NCBI GenBank assembly: GCA_025928185.1
Contig: JAICKA010000005.1
Location: 1 to 64,000, forward strand
Length of the DNA stretch: 64,000 nt
Origin: Gemmatimonadaceae bacterium
GTDB lineage: Bacteria; Gemmatimonadota; Gemmatimonadetes; Gemmatimonadales; Gemmatimonadaceae
Direction of reading: 5' to 3'
The position numbers were made by a program, and so were the translations under genes. Each line of letters begins with the position of its first letter. Positions within the stretch are counted from its first letter, which is position 1. The notes under the pieces were generated by a model. It was not told where the DNA came from. It did no database searches and worked only from the letters and a program-made list of their open reading frames with translations. Below are positions 25,055 to 33,426 of the stretch, in pieces.

Positions 25055-25915
25055 CTACGGGGCGGTCGCTGCCTCCTCCGTCTTCTTTTTCGCCTTGGAC
25101 CCCACCTGACCGTGATTCACGAGCGCGACGAGCACCACGCCGCCGACGATGTTCCCCGCCAGCGCCGGCAGCTCGTACGACGTGAGCATCTGGCCGAAGC
25201 CGAAGTCGCCGATCCACACGCGGTAGAACGCCTCGGCCGCCCCGGCAATCGAATGTCGGAATCCAAACGCCGCGATCGGCGCCGTGGTCAGCCAGATGAG
25301 CGCCATCTGCGCGAGCGTCTCCCGCGTCGACGCCAGCAGCCAGGCCATGAGCGCCACGAGCCAGCCCGCCCAGATCGCTCGATAGAACACCAGCAACGCC
25401 CCACCCTCCGTCGCGTGCCGCGCCAGCTCGCGCAGCGGTGCGTCGAGATTCGGATCGAGCGCATTCGTCTTCGCGATCACCAGCCCGAAGAGCGCGGCGC
25501 CAAGCAGGTTCGCCGGCAGCACGATGCTCCACAGCCGCAGCACGCGTCGCAGCGCCTCGCCGTTGTGTCGCTCGAGCAATGGAATCACCGGCTCGAGCGT
25601 GTTCTCGGTGAACAGCTGATGGCGCGACAGCACGACGAAGATGAAGCCGAGCGGGTACGTGATCGCCTTGGCGATCGGCGCGTTCGCCGGCGACATGCGA
25701 GACGTCAGCAGGGCCGAGGCGAGCATGCTGAAGCCGATCCCGAGTCCCGCGGCCAGCCCCGAGTACGCCAGCTCGAACACCGGCCGCTCCATCTCCTCGT
25801 CGGCATCCGTGAGAATATGCTCATGGATCTCCTCGGCGGAGTACCGCGTTCCCGTTTCGGGATCCTTTGCGCCTTCCGGCTTTTCGGGCGTGGACGGCGC
25901 TGTCGCGTCCGGCAT
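25055..25915 (-). CDS. Formate/nitrite transporter (FNT) family channel
   Basis: 286 aa. A polar N-terminal extension of about 40 residues precedes six membrane segments of the aquaporin-like FNT fold. Conserved features are GLAAGLGIGFSMLASALL, LGFIFVVLSRHQLFTENTL (the L5/TM2 broken helix), ANLLGAALFGLVIA and PALAGNIVGGVVLVALVNH near the end. The long extension and FTENT motif match the YfdC-like subgroup rather than FocA or NirC, so the anion is uncertain. The SET-domain gene follows closely. Confidence 0.84.
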   Translation of the reverse strand: MPDATAPSTPEKPEGAKDPETGTRYSAEEIHEHILTDADEEMERPVFELAYSGLAAGLGIGFSMLASALLTSRMSPANAPIAKAITYPLGFIFVVLSRHQLFTENTLEPVIPLLERHNGEALRRVLRLWSIVLPANLLGAALFGLVIAKTNALDPNLDAPLRELARHATEGGALLVFYRAIWAGWLVALMAWLLASTRETLAQMALIWLTTAPIAAFGFRHSIAGAAEAFYRVWIGDFGFGQMLTSYELPALAGNIVGGVVLVALVNHGQVGSKAKKKTEEAATAP

Positions 25916-25975
25916 GCGGGTCTCCCCAGGTTCCTGCCGGCCAATGGAAGAAGCGTACCCCGAGTGCTGGGGCCG

Positions 25976-26539
25976 TCAGCGCTCGATGCTGCGCTGCTCC
26001 ACGTGCGTGACACCGCCCGAGATGATGAACGCCATGACGACGGCCGCGTCGGCGTCGATCCGCGTGACGCGATCCCCCGGCACCACGATGATGTGCCCGG
26101 CGAGGCCGTACGACTGCGGCATGTAGACGCTGACGTGATCGGCGACGCCCAGCTGCTCGAGCGATTCGGAGGTGAGAAACGCGAGCACCTTCACGGCACC
26201 GTCGGCCGAGAGCGTGACGAGCACCGGCTTGTCGAAGCGCCGCTTCTCGCCGACGAATGCGTTGAGCATGTCCTTGGTCGACGAGTACAGCAGGCGCACG
26301 AACGGCAATCGCTCGAACATCTGATCGAGCGTGCCGAGCAGGCTCCGCGTGATGATGCTCGACGCGGTGAATCCGACGAGCGTGATCAGCACGAGCGCGA
26401 GCAGGAAACCCACGCCGGGCACCGGCAGGCCCAGCCAACTGTCGATCGTCGTGAAGATCAGCGCGCAGACATAGATCGTCACCGCGAGCGGCACGACGAC
26501 CACCAACCCACGCACGAAGTAGTTGAGAAGACGCGCCAT
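25976..26539 (-). CDS. DUF502 family membrane protein
   Basis: 187 aa from the ATG at 26539 (MARLLNYFVRGLVVVVPLAVT); the longer frame overlaps the divergent gene. Two membrane helices (about 9-30 and 50-75) are followed by a soluble beta domain with RLPFVRLLYSSTKDMLNAFVG, VSVYMPQSYGLAGHIIVVPG and VMAFIISGGV, the DUF502 signature (plant COV/LCV1 relatives). Function unknown in bacteria. A TAGATT element at 26548-26553 lies only eight bases before the ATG, so the mRNA may be nearly leaderless. Confidence 0.82.
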   Translation of the reverse strand: MARLLNYFVRGLVVVVPLAVTIYVCALIFTTIDSWLGLPVPGVGFLLALVLITLVGFTASSIITRSLLGTLDQMFERLPFVRLLYSSTKDMLNAFVGEKRRFDKPVLVTLSADGAVKVLAFLTSESLEQLGVADHVSVYMPQSYGLAGHIIVVPGDRVTRIDADAAVVMAFIISGGVTHVEQRSIER

Positions 26540-26547
26540 GAGGACGG

Positions 26548-26553
26548 AATCTA
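26548..26553 (-). promoter_or_regulatory. Putative -10 element for DUF502 gene
   Basis: Read on the minus strand, TAGATT ends eight bases before the ATG at 26539. This spacing leaves almost no 5' leader, as in the elements at 3409 and 27529. Confidence 0.35.
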
Positions 26554-26631
26554 CCGCACTCGGCGATACGCACGCGAACGGCTGGCCTTTCCCTTGCCCC
26601 ATCACGCCAACATCACTCGTCAGGCAGGCAC

Positions 26632-26889
26632 ATGACACAGAACGACGGAGATGGAAAGGGCCCGCAGGATCACGACGAAGGGCAGCACGGCGACAAGACG
26701 CATTCGGCCTTCATCGAGAGTCTGCACGGCCGTCACGGCGGCAGCGAAGAATCGGAGGGCTCGCCGCAGGCCGAGAACGACGTCGACGCGTACGGGCGGC
26801 CGATCGCCGGTCACCATCGTTTGCACGAAGATCGACAGCAGCACGACGAGGCCGAGAAGAACAGTGAAGCCAACCGGCTCCGCCGCTGA
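26632..26889 (+). CDS. Small hydrophilic His/Asp/Glu-rich protein, unknown
   Basis: 85 aa from the ATG at 26632, preceded by AGGCAGG. Rich in Asp, Glu, His, Gly and Gln (MTQNDGDGKGPQDHDEGQHG ...), with only short nonpolar patches (SAFIESLHG, DAYGRPIAG). Probably disordered; the eleven or so histidines could bind metal. Its 3' end overlaps the UdgX gene by 26 bases in another frame, so the two are probably co-expressed. One of four such mini-proteins in the window. Confidence 0.55.
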   Translation: MTQNDGDGKGPQDHDEGQHGDKTHSAFIESLHGRHGGSEESEGSPQAENDVDAYGRPIAGHHRLHEDRQQHDEAEKNSEANRLRR

Positions 26890-27616
26890 CTTCGTTCCGC
26901 CGCGGCCCACGCTCGCCACGCTGCGGGCCGCGGCGGAGCACTGTCGCGGCTGCGACTTGTTCAAGGTCGGAACGCAGACCGTGTTCGGTGAAGGCCCGCG
27001 CGGCGCACGCGTCGTGATGATCGGCGAGCAGCCCGGCGACATGGAAGATCGCGCTGGCCGTCCGTTCGTCGGTCCGTCCGGTGCGCTGCTCGATCGTGCG
27101 CTCGACGCCGCGGGCCTGTCGCGCGATGACGTGTACGTCACCAACGCGGTGAAGCACTTCAAGTGGGCGAAGGACGCGCGCACGAAACGGCGCATTCACA
27201 AGACGCCGAACGCCGCCGAGATCCGCGCCTGCTTTCCATGGCTCAGCAACGAGCTCGGGCTCGTGAAGCCGGACGTCGTCGTCTGCCTCGGCGCCACCGC
27301 CGCCAAGGTCCTGCTCGGCCGCACGTTCAGCGTGATGAAGCAGCGCGGCACGCCGATCGAATCGGAATGGGCGCCGGCGGTATTCGCGACCGTGCATCCG
27401 TCGGCCGTGTTGCGCGCGCCGCGCGACAAGCGCGCCGCCGCCGAAGAAGCGTTCTTTGCCGACATCCGGGCGGTGAGCCGACATCTCACTCGCAAAAGCA
27501 CCGGAAAGCGAGCCGCTGGCGCGGGCGGTAAATTCACCGCATGGCCAACTACCGCGCGGCGGTCCGCCACCTCAAGAAAGTCGACCCGGTCCTCGCGCGC
27601 GTCATCGAAAGCGTAG
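26864..27616 (+). CDS. udgX: UdgX-type uracil-DNA glycosylase
   Basis: 250 aa from a GTG at 26864 with GAGAAG before it. It is a family 4-like UDG with four Fe-S cysteine candidates (CRGC near residue 27 among them), motif A GEQPGD, and the diagnostic loop KRRIHKTP (108-115). In UdgX the His of that loop (H112 here) forms a covalent bond to the abasic sugar after uracil removal. Motif B is HPSAVLRAP. The Lys/Arg/Ser-rich last 40 residues overlap the AlkA-type gene by 76 bases in another frame and may be a dispensable read-on tail. It acts on uracil in DNA and single strands. Confidence 0.87.
   Translation: MKPTGSAADFVPPRPTLATLRAAAEHCRGCDLFKVGTQTVFGEGPRGARVVMIGEQPGDMEDRAGRPFVGPSGALLDRALDAAGLSRDDVYVTNAVKHFKWAKDARTKRRIHKTPNAAEIRACFPWLSNELGLVKPDVVVCLGATAAKVLLGRTFSVMKQRGTPIESEWAPAVFATVHPSAVLRAPRDKRAAAEEAFFADIRAVSRHLTRKSTGKRAAGAGGKFTAWPTTARRSATSRKSTRSSRASSKA
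27529..27534 (+). promoter_or_regulatory. Putative -10 element inside udgX, leaderless start
   Basis: TAAATT lies six bases before the ATG at 27541, the same spacing as TAGTTT before 3421. It is inside the udgX reading frame, so it could give the second glycosylase gene its own leaderless transcript. Confidence 0.3.
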
Positions 27617-28170
27617 GGCCATGCCGGATCGAGCTCCGCACCGCGGGCTCGCACTTCCAGGCGCTCACGCGCTCGATCGTCTACCAGCAGCTGTCCGGCA
27701 AGGCCGCCGGAACCATCCTGTCGCGGTTCAACGCACTGTATCCCGGCGGCGAGCCAACGCCGGAAGCCGTGCTCGAAACGACTGACGAGGCCCTGCGGGC
27801 CGTCGGCCTTTCGCGACAGAAGATCGGCTACATGCGAGATCTCGCATTGAAGGTCTCGACGGGACTGCTGCCGCTCGATCAGGTCGAGCACATGGACGAC
27901 GACGACCTCATCGTCCACCTCGTCCAGGTCAAGGGCATCGGCCGCTGGACGGCGCAGATGTTCCTGATGTTCCGCCTCGGCCGGCCGAACGTGCTGCCGG
28001 AGCTCGACCTCGGCATCCAGAACGCAATCAAGCGAGCCTACCGCATGCGCAAGCGGCCGACGCCGAAGCAGGTGACGCGCGTCGGCAGCAAATGGGCGCC
28101 GCACAGCACGGTCGCCTGCTGGTATCTTTGGCGCTCGCTCGATAACGGCGACGGGCAAATCGGCGCCTGA
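27541..28170 (+). CDS. AlkA-type DNA-3-methyladenine glycosylase
   Basis: 209 aa. HhH-GPD superfamily: QQLSGKAAGTILSRF, then the helix-hairpin-helix LVQVKGIGRWTAQMFLMF (about 127-144) and the catalytic Asp in LPELDLGIQNA (about 153-163). It lacks the N-terminal domain of E. coli AlkA, matching the shorter bacterial MAG/AlkA2 type. It excises alkylated purines such as 3-methyladenine. The start lies within the 3' end of udgX, so the pair forms a two-enzyme base-excision repair unit. No cysteine Fe-S cluster is present, unlike MutY or Nth. Confidence 0.87.
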   Translation: MANYRAAVRHLKKVDPVLARVIESVGPCRIELRTAGSHFQALTRSIVYQQLSGKAAGTILSRFNALYPGGEPTPEAVLETTDEALRAVGLSRQKIGYMRDLALKVSTGLLPLDQVEHMDDDDLIVHLVQVKGIGRWTAQMFLMFRLGRPNVLPELDLGIQNAIKRAYRMRKRPTPKQVTRVGSKWAPHSTVACWYLWRSLDNGDGQIGA

Positions 28171-28247
28171 TCGACGCGGCGGTCCCCTTCCAGCCGCCGA
28201 ACGGTTGTGCACGGTATCTCCGGACAGGATCTCCTCGTCTCATTGAC

Positions 28248-30719
28248 ATGGGCTCGAGCCACACAACCAGCGACAACGGAAGGGCTTCCGGGATAAACGG
28301 CTCGCTGCCGCTCGAGCGGAAGCTTCCGCTGCTCATTCTCGGCGTGCTCGCGATCGTGCTCGTCACATCGTTGGTCGTGTCGGCGTACGAGATTCGTCGT
28401 TCGGCGGAGACCTCGGCGGTCGAGCGGCTCGCGGGCCTTGCGACCGTGCTCGGATCGCTCGCCGAATCGCCACTCGAGGGCCGGCTAGCGGCCATGCGTC
28501 ACGTGGCTCAGGACACCACCGTCGTGAATGCCGTGAGCACCCCGGACCGACCGGCGAATGCCGCGACCCAGCGCGCGCTCAGGCGGTTGATCGGCGGCGT
28601 CGATTCCATCACGCCGCGACTGTGGACGGCGGACGGCCGACCCGTAGGCAACGTCAATCTGGAAACGCCCGCCGAAACGGAGCGGTTGCACGGCGAGCTG
28701 CATGCGCTGGCGGAGTCCCGCGATTCGGAGCGCGTCAGTCGGCTGTATCCCACCACAGGCGCCACCGCATTCTGGCTCAGCGTGCCGGTGCGCCGCGACG
28801 GCCGCACCATTGGCTATTTGACGCAGGAGCGGCGTCTGACCGCGAGACCCCGCCCGCAGGAGCAGATGCTGCGGCAGCTCGTCGGCTCCGACATTTCGAT
28901 GTATTACCACAACGTCGACAACGACACCTGGGTGGAGCTGAATGGCTCACAGGTGACGCCAACGACACCAGCCGGACGTTTCAACGACAGCGTTGCAATC
29001 GGAGAGCGTGGCACCACCGGACGCGTGTTGATGGCGACATCCCGCGTCGCAGGCACGCCGATTCTGATCACGGTGGAATATCCGATTTCGGCGATTCTCG
29101 CGCGGCCGAACATCATCATTCGCGCGCTCGCCCTGATCGCGCTCGTGCTGCTGCTGCTCGGCGGCGCGCTGGCACTCACCGTCGGCCGGCAACTCGCCAG
29201 GCCGCTGGTGGAGCTCACGGGTGCGGCGGAGGCCATTGCCGACGGCGAGTACTCGCAGCGCGTTCAGGCGCGCGGCCCGCACGAGGTGGGACGCCTCGCC
29301 CAGGCATTCAATCAGATGGCCGAGCGCGTCGAGGAATCATCCGCCGCGTCGTCGGCCGCGGTCGCGCGACTCACCGAGTCGGTCGAGACGCAGGAGTTCC
29401 TGGCCGAGGGGAGCCGCATTCTCGCCGAATCGATGTCGGATCAGACGCTGCTCGCCGAGCTGGTGCAGCATTGCGTGCCGGCGCTGGCGGACTACTGCAG
29501 CATCTACATCGCGGACGAGAGCGGCACGCTCCGCCGCGTCGAAACGGCTCATTACGATTCTCGAAAGCAGGCCGCGGTGCAGGAGCTGGTGCGCCGCTAC
29601 GAATACGCCGTGGACGGCCCGGGTGAAGTGCCGCTCGTCATCCGGACGCAGCAGCCGCTGGTGATTCCACGACTCGATCTCGCCTCGATCCGCGGCTCGG
29701 CGCGCGACGAGACGAGCCGCCGGCTGCTCGACGAAGTCGGGCCCTCGTCGTTCCTCTGTGTGCCGCTCGTCGCGCGTGGGCGCGCGTTCGGCGCCATGGC
29801 GTTCACGATGACCGACTCCGGCCGGCAATTCGGACCGGAGAGTCTGATCCTGACGACGGAGCTGGCTCGTCGCACGTCGGTGGCGATCGACAACGCGATC
29901 ATCTACCGGCGCTCGATCGCGCTGCGCCTCGAGGCGCAGGCGGCGAGCAATGCCAAGTCCGATTTCCTGGCGAAGATGAGCCACGAGATCCGCACCCCGA
30001 TCAACGCCATGCTCGGCTACGCCGAGTTGATCGAGATGGGCATCGCCGGCCCGATTACCGAGGCGCAGGCCAAGCATCTGCATCGCATCCGCTCGAGCGG
30101 CGAGCATCTCACCGCGCTGGTGAACGAGATCCTCGATCTCGCCAAGATCGAGGCCGGACGGATGTCCGTCGAGCCGATCGTCGGCATCGTCGCCGACGTC
30201 TCGGAGGCGGCGCTGTCGCTCATTCGGCCGCAGGCGGCGAGCAAGGGCGTCGAGCTCACGGCGCGCGCAGCCTCGACGCCGCCTACCGAATATGTCGGCG
30301 ACCCGCAGCGTGTTCAGCAAATACTCACGAACCTGCTGTCGAACGCGGTCAAGTTCACGCCGGCCGGCGGCATGGTGCGGATCGAGTGGCACACGGTCGA
30401 CACCCCGGACTTCGTGCCGGCGACGCCGAGCGCGTCGTGGGCGAAGATCGTGGTGGAAGACTCGGGCGTGGGCATCGCGCCGCAAGATCTCGATCGCATC
30501 TTCCAGCCGTTCGTCCAGGTGGACGCCGGCTACACGCGCTCGCATGGCGGCACGGGCCTCGGCCTGACGATCAGCCGGACGCTCGCGCGCATGATGGGCG
30601 GCGAGATCACCGTCGAGAGCGTGGTCGACAAGGGCTCGCGCTTCACCCTCTGGCTCGCCGCACCCGCCGCCATCCACTCGCCCGTTTCACTCGCCGCCTC
30701 GCCCACCGCGAGCGTCTGA
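28248..30719 (+). CDS. Transmembrane sensor histidine kinase (HAMP-GAF-HisKA)
   Basis: 823 aa. Membrane helix at about 26-46, a periplasmic double-domain sensor (about 47-285), a second helix (about 287-312), HAMP (RPLVELTGAAEAIADGEYS), a GAF domain (about 380-550), HisKA with SHEIRTPINAM (phospho-acceptor H579) and a full HATPase (NLLSNAVKF, DSGVGIAPQDL, GGTGLGLTISR). The signal is unknown; the periplasmic part looks Cache-like. No response regulator adjoins it, so it is an orphan kinase. Its last 33 bases overlap the convergent PAP2 gene. Confidence 0.9.
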   Translation: MGSSHTTSDNGRASGINGSLPLERKLPLLILGVLAIVLVTSLVVSAYEIRRSAETSAVERLAGLATVLGSLAESPLEGRLAAMRHVAQDTTVVNAVSTPDRPANAATQRALRRLIGGVDSITPRLWTADGRPVGNVNLETPAETERLHGELHALAESRDSERVSRLYPTTGATAFWLSVPVRRDGRTIGYLTQERRLTARPRPQEQMLRQLVGSDISMYYHNVDNDTWVELNGSQVTPTTPAGRFNDSVAIGERGTTGRVLMATSRVAGTPILITVEYPISAILARPNIIIRALALIALVLLLLGGALALTVGRQLARPLVELTGAAEAIADGEYSQRVQARGPHEVGRLAQAFNQMAERVEESSAASSAAVARLTESVETQEFLAEGSRILAESMSDQTLLAELVQHCVPALADYCSIYIADESGTLRRVETAHYDSRKQAAVQELVRRYEYAVDGPGEVPLVIRTQQPLVIPRLDLASIRGSARDETSRRLLDEVGPSSFLCVPLVARGRAFGAMAFTMTDSGRQFGPESLILTTELARRTSVAIDNAIIYRRSIALRLEAQAASNAKSDFLAKMSHEIRTPINAMLGYAELIEMGIAGPITEAQAKHLHRIRSSGEHLTALVNEILDLAKIEAGRMSVEPIVGIVADVSEAALSLIRPQAASKGVELTARAASTPPTEYVGDPQRVQQILTNLLSNAVKFTPAGGMVRIEWHTVDTPDFVPATPSASWAKIVVEDSGVGIAPQDLDRIFQPFVQVDAGYTRSHGGTGLGLTISRTLARMMGGEITVESVVDKGSRFTLWLAAPAAIHSPVSLAASPTASV

Positions 30720-31310
30720 CCACACCGCGGCGCTGCTCGCGATGGCGCCGCCGAGCAGCCATCCGCCGACGACGTCCGTGGCCCAGTGGTCGTCGGCCAG
30801 CACGCGATACGCGCCCATCAACACCGGCGGCACGATCGCCACGACCAGTACACCGCGCGTCGACAACAGCCGTTGCTGTCGCAGCACGCGCGCCGTCGCG
30901 AGCGCCAGGGCCGTGGCGCCGGTCGTGTGCCCGCTCGGATAGCTGTCGGTGCGACGCGGCTCGCCCGGGCGGCGCGGCCGCTCGCGTCGATAGAATACTT
31001 TAAATCCGCGATGTACGAGCCACCCGGCCCACGCGGCGCGTCGAATCTCGGGCGCGCGGCGACCGGTGCGACGGGCGATACGCCACTCGATGAGGTACGC
31101 AAGCGGGATATAGCCGCCCGGCAACCCGAGTGGAAAGAGCGGCCGAAGGGCCGTGGCGACGGGGCGTACACGCGGCGTGCGCGCCATGCGCCGTATTCGC
31201 AGGTCGATGGCCGTCGGCTCCTCGAGCTCGAGGGCGCGCGCCAGTAGAATCATGCCGCCGGCCGCGGCAATCGCCAGCGCTGAGTGTTTGGTCGGCACGC
31301 GCGGCAGCAA
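30687..31310 (-). CDS. PAP2-family phosphatase
   Basis: 207 aa if started at a TTG at 31310; a GTG at 31298 or an ATG at 31253 are alternatives and no ribosome site decides. Motifs: KVFYRRERP, YPSGHTTGATAL (about 124-135) and VLADDHWATDVVGGWL (about 172-187). The third motif has Asp-Asp-His where most members have SRxYxGxHxxxD, but the catalytic His and Asp remain. Mostly membrane-embedded. Substrate unknown. It overlaps the sensor-kinase 3' end and faces the AhbAB-like gene divergently. Confidence 0.8.
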   Translation of the reverse strand: MLPRVPTKHSALAIAAAGGMILLARALELEEPTAIDLRIRRMARTPRVRPVATALRPLFPLGLPGGYIPLAYLIEWRIARRTGRRAPEIRRAAWAGWLVHRGFKVFYRRERPRRPGEPRRTDSYPSGHTTGATALALATARVLRQQRLLSTRGVLVVAIVPPVLMGAYRVLADDHWATDVVGGWLLGGAIASSAAVWSDARGGRGGE

Positions 31311-31390
31311 TGCAGGGGATGCGCCAGCGACTGCGCACGGCAGGCGCGCGGTCGCTACAATTCGATCAGGTCATCACTCTGCCCCAGACG

Positions 31391-32515
31391 ATGCTCGACA
31401 CCATTCCCGCTGAGATCACCGATCCGGTAAACGCGCGCATTCTCGCGGTCTCCGAAGATCGTATTGCCGGTTTTCTCGTCGACCCGTTCGCGGAAATCGC
31501 GCGGCTGGCCGGCCTCGACACGCCGACCGTGCACGAGCGGTTGCGCGCCATGCTTGGCGCAGGCACGATCCGCCGCATCCGGCAAACGCTCATGGCCACG
31601 AATCTCGCGCCCGGCGCGCTGATCGCATGGCGAATTTCCAACGACAAGCTCGAGGCCGCGTTCGATTATCTCTGGAAGCAGGACCCGTTCTCCGGCCACA
31701 TCGTGATCCGGTCGACCGACTCGGAGACGACGGGATCGGCGTACCGGCTGTGGACCACGCTCAAGGTGCCGCAGGGCTTCTCGATGCAGAAGCACTGCGA
31801 TCTGCTCGAGGATCGAATCGGCGCCGAGGCATACCGCATCATGCCGGCAAAGCGGCTGTTCGCGCTCGGCGTCGGGCACGTGCGGCGGCGCGGCGTGGAA
31901 CCGGGCAGCAAGACCGATGAGCTGGGTGCGGTGATCAACACGAACATCGTCGAGCTGAGCGCGCTCGATTGGCGCGTGCTCGAGCCGCTCAAGCGCGAGC
32001 TGTCGGTGGACGAGATCGGCGACGACCTCTGGGCGAAGCGCGCCGCCGAAGCGGACCTGCCACTCGACGAATTCGTGCGCGTCGCGCGTTCGCTCAACGA
32101 GCGCGGGGTGATCGGCCGCTTCTCCACCTTTCTCGAGCACGTGAAGCCATCGGCTGGCGGCACGCGCGTCACGCGGTACAACGCGCTGTTCCACTGGCGC
32201 GTGCCGCCGGGCCGGGAGATCGAGGCCGGCCGCGAGATCGGACGCTTCCACATCCTGACGCACGCATACTGGCGCGAGGGCGGCGATGAGTTCGCGCACG
32301 TCAACATCATGGCCGTGGCGCACGGTACGGACAAGGCGCTCGTGCTCGCGCACAAGGCGGCGATCGACGAACACCTTGCGGCGATCGGCATGCCGGTGAG
32401 CTACACCAACGTATTCTGGGGCGGACGCAGCGAGATCAAACCATCGGAGATCTCGCCGGGCGCCTACGCGCGCTGGTGCCAATCGATCGGCGTCGACCCC
32501 GAGTCGATGCGCTGA
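31391..32515 (+). CDS. Fused AhbA/AhbB-like (Lrp/AsnC-type) protein
   Basis: 374 aa from the ATG at 31391; a longer frame starts at 31310. It is two Lrp/AsnC-like units in tandem. Unit 1 has a winged helix (FAEIARLAGLDTPTVHERLRAM) then SAYRLWTTLKVP and PAKRLFALGVG. Unit 2 has VIGRFSTFLEHVKP, YNALFHWRVPP, EIGRFHILTHAYWRE and AHVNIMAVAHG. These correspond to the siroheme decarboxylase subunits AhbA and AhbB (and NirD/L/G/H), which are normally separate chains. It could decarboxylate siroheme, bind a tetrapyrrole as a regulator, or have been repurposed; no other ahb gene is here. A TACAAT element lies at 31356-31361. Confidence 0.72.
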   Translation: MLDTIPAEITDPVNARILAVSEDRIAGFLVDPFAEIARLAGLDTPTVHERLRAMLGAGTIRRIRQTLMATNLAPGALIAWRISNDKLEAAFDYLWKQDPFSGHIVIRSTDSETTGSAYRLWTTLKVPQGFSMQKHCDLLEDRIGAEAYRIMPAKRLFALGVGHVRRRGVEPGSKTDELGAVINTNIVELSALDWRVLEPLKRELSVDEIGDDLWAKRAAEADLPLDEFVRVARSLNERGVIGRFSTFLEHVKPSAGGTRVTRYNALFHWRVPPGREIEAGREIGRFHILTHAYWREGGDEFAHVNIMAVAHGTDKALVLAHKAAIDEHLAAIGMPVSYTNVFWGGRSEIKPSEISPGAYARWCQSIGVDPESMR

Positions 32516-33426
32516 TGCCAGGCATCTCGCCCGACGCACGCGTCGGCCGCGTGCGACTTCGCGTCGCGGATCTCGAGCGCTCGCTCGAGCTGTACCGCGA
32601 CGTGCTCGGCTTCGAGGTCTCGGGGCGGGCGCACGGACTCGCCGCGTTGTCGACGCCTGCCGACGACCAGGGCGAGGGCGAGGAGCTGATCGTGCTCGAG
32701 GAGCGTCCCGGCATTGCGCGGCGTCCGAGTCGCCCGGTGACGACGGGCCTCTACCACGTCGCGTTGCTGCTGCCGAGCCGCGTCGCGCTCGGCGCGATGC
32801 TGCAGCAGTTCGCGCGCACGAACTACCAGTTGCGCGGCATGTCCGATCACGGTGTGAGCGAGTCGCTCTACCTCGACGATCCGGACGGCAATGGACTCGA
32901 GATCTACGCCGACCGTCCGCGCGAACGCTGGCCCATGCGCGACGGATCGATCGAGATGTCGATCGACCCGATGGACGTGAACGGCGTGCTCGGCGAAGCG
33001 GGCGCCGATCGCGACTGGACGCTGCCGAGCGGCACGCAAGTGGGCCACGTGCACTTTACGGTTTCCTCGTTGCAGGCCGCGGAAGCGTTCTACTGCGGCG
33101 CGCTCGGTCTGGACGTCACGCAGCGCACGCTCGTCGGCATCCTCGCCATGTCGGCCGGCGGCTACCACCATCACGTCAACCTGAACGTGTGGGCCGGGCG
33201 CAATCCGCCGTCCGATTCCGATGCCGTTGCGGGCCTGATCGAGTGGGAGCTGGTGATGGGTAGCGAACACGCCAAGGACGACGTGGAGCAACGGCTCGAG
33301 GCGGGCGGCTACGCGTTCCAGCGCGATGCGGAGGTGGTGCGCGCCGCCGATCCGGATGGCAACGTCGTCGTCGTGCGCGCCGTCACCGCGCGATCGCCAC
33401 GCCCCACGGCCGCTGCCCGCCCTTGA
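32515..33426 (+). CDS. VOC-family protein, two glyoxalase-type domains (CatE-like)
   Basis: 303 aa from the ATG at 32515, which overlaps the previous stop (TGATG). It has two VOC units: RVGRVRLRVADLERSLELYR with GLYHVALLLP and GNGLEIYAD, then GHVHFTVSSLQAAEAFYCGA with GGYHHHVNLNVWAG. The His/His/Glu arrangement of an Fe- or Mn-dependent extradiol dioxygenase (CatE/YfiE group) is present. The substrate is probably a catechol-like ring or glyoxal adduct, not determined. Its last 44 bases overlap the convergent propeller gene. It may be in an operon with the AhbAB-like gene. Confidence 0.82.
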   Translation: MPGISPDARVGRVRLRVADLERSLELYRDVLGFEVSGRAHGLAALSTPADDQGEGEELIVLEERPGIARRPSRPVTTGLYHVALLLPSRVALGAMLQQFARTNYQLRGMSDHGVSESLYLDDPDGNGLEIYADRPRERWPMRDGSIEMSIDPMDVNGVLGEAGADRDWTLPSGTQVGHVHFTVSSLQAAEAFYCGALGLDVTQRTLVGILAMSAGGYHHHVNLNVWAGRNPPSDSDAVAGLIEWELVMGSEHAKDDVEQRLEAGGYAFQRDAEVVRAADPDGNVVVVRAVTARSPRPTAAARP

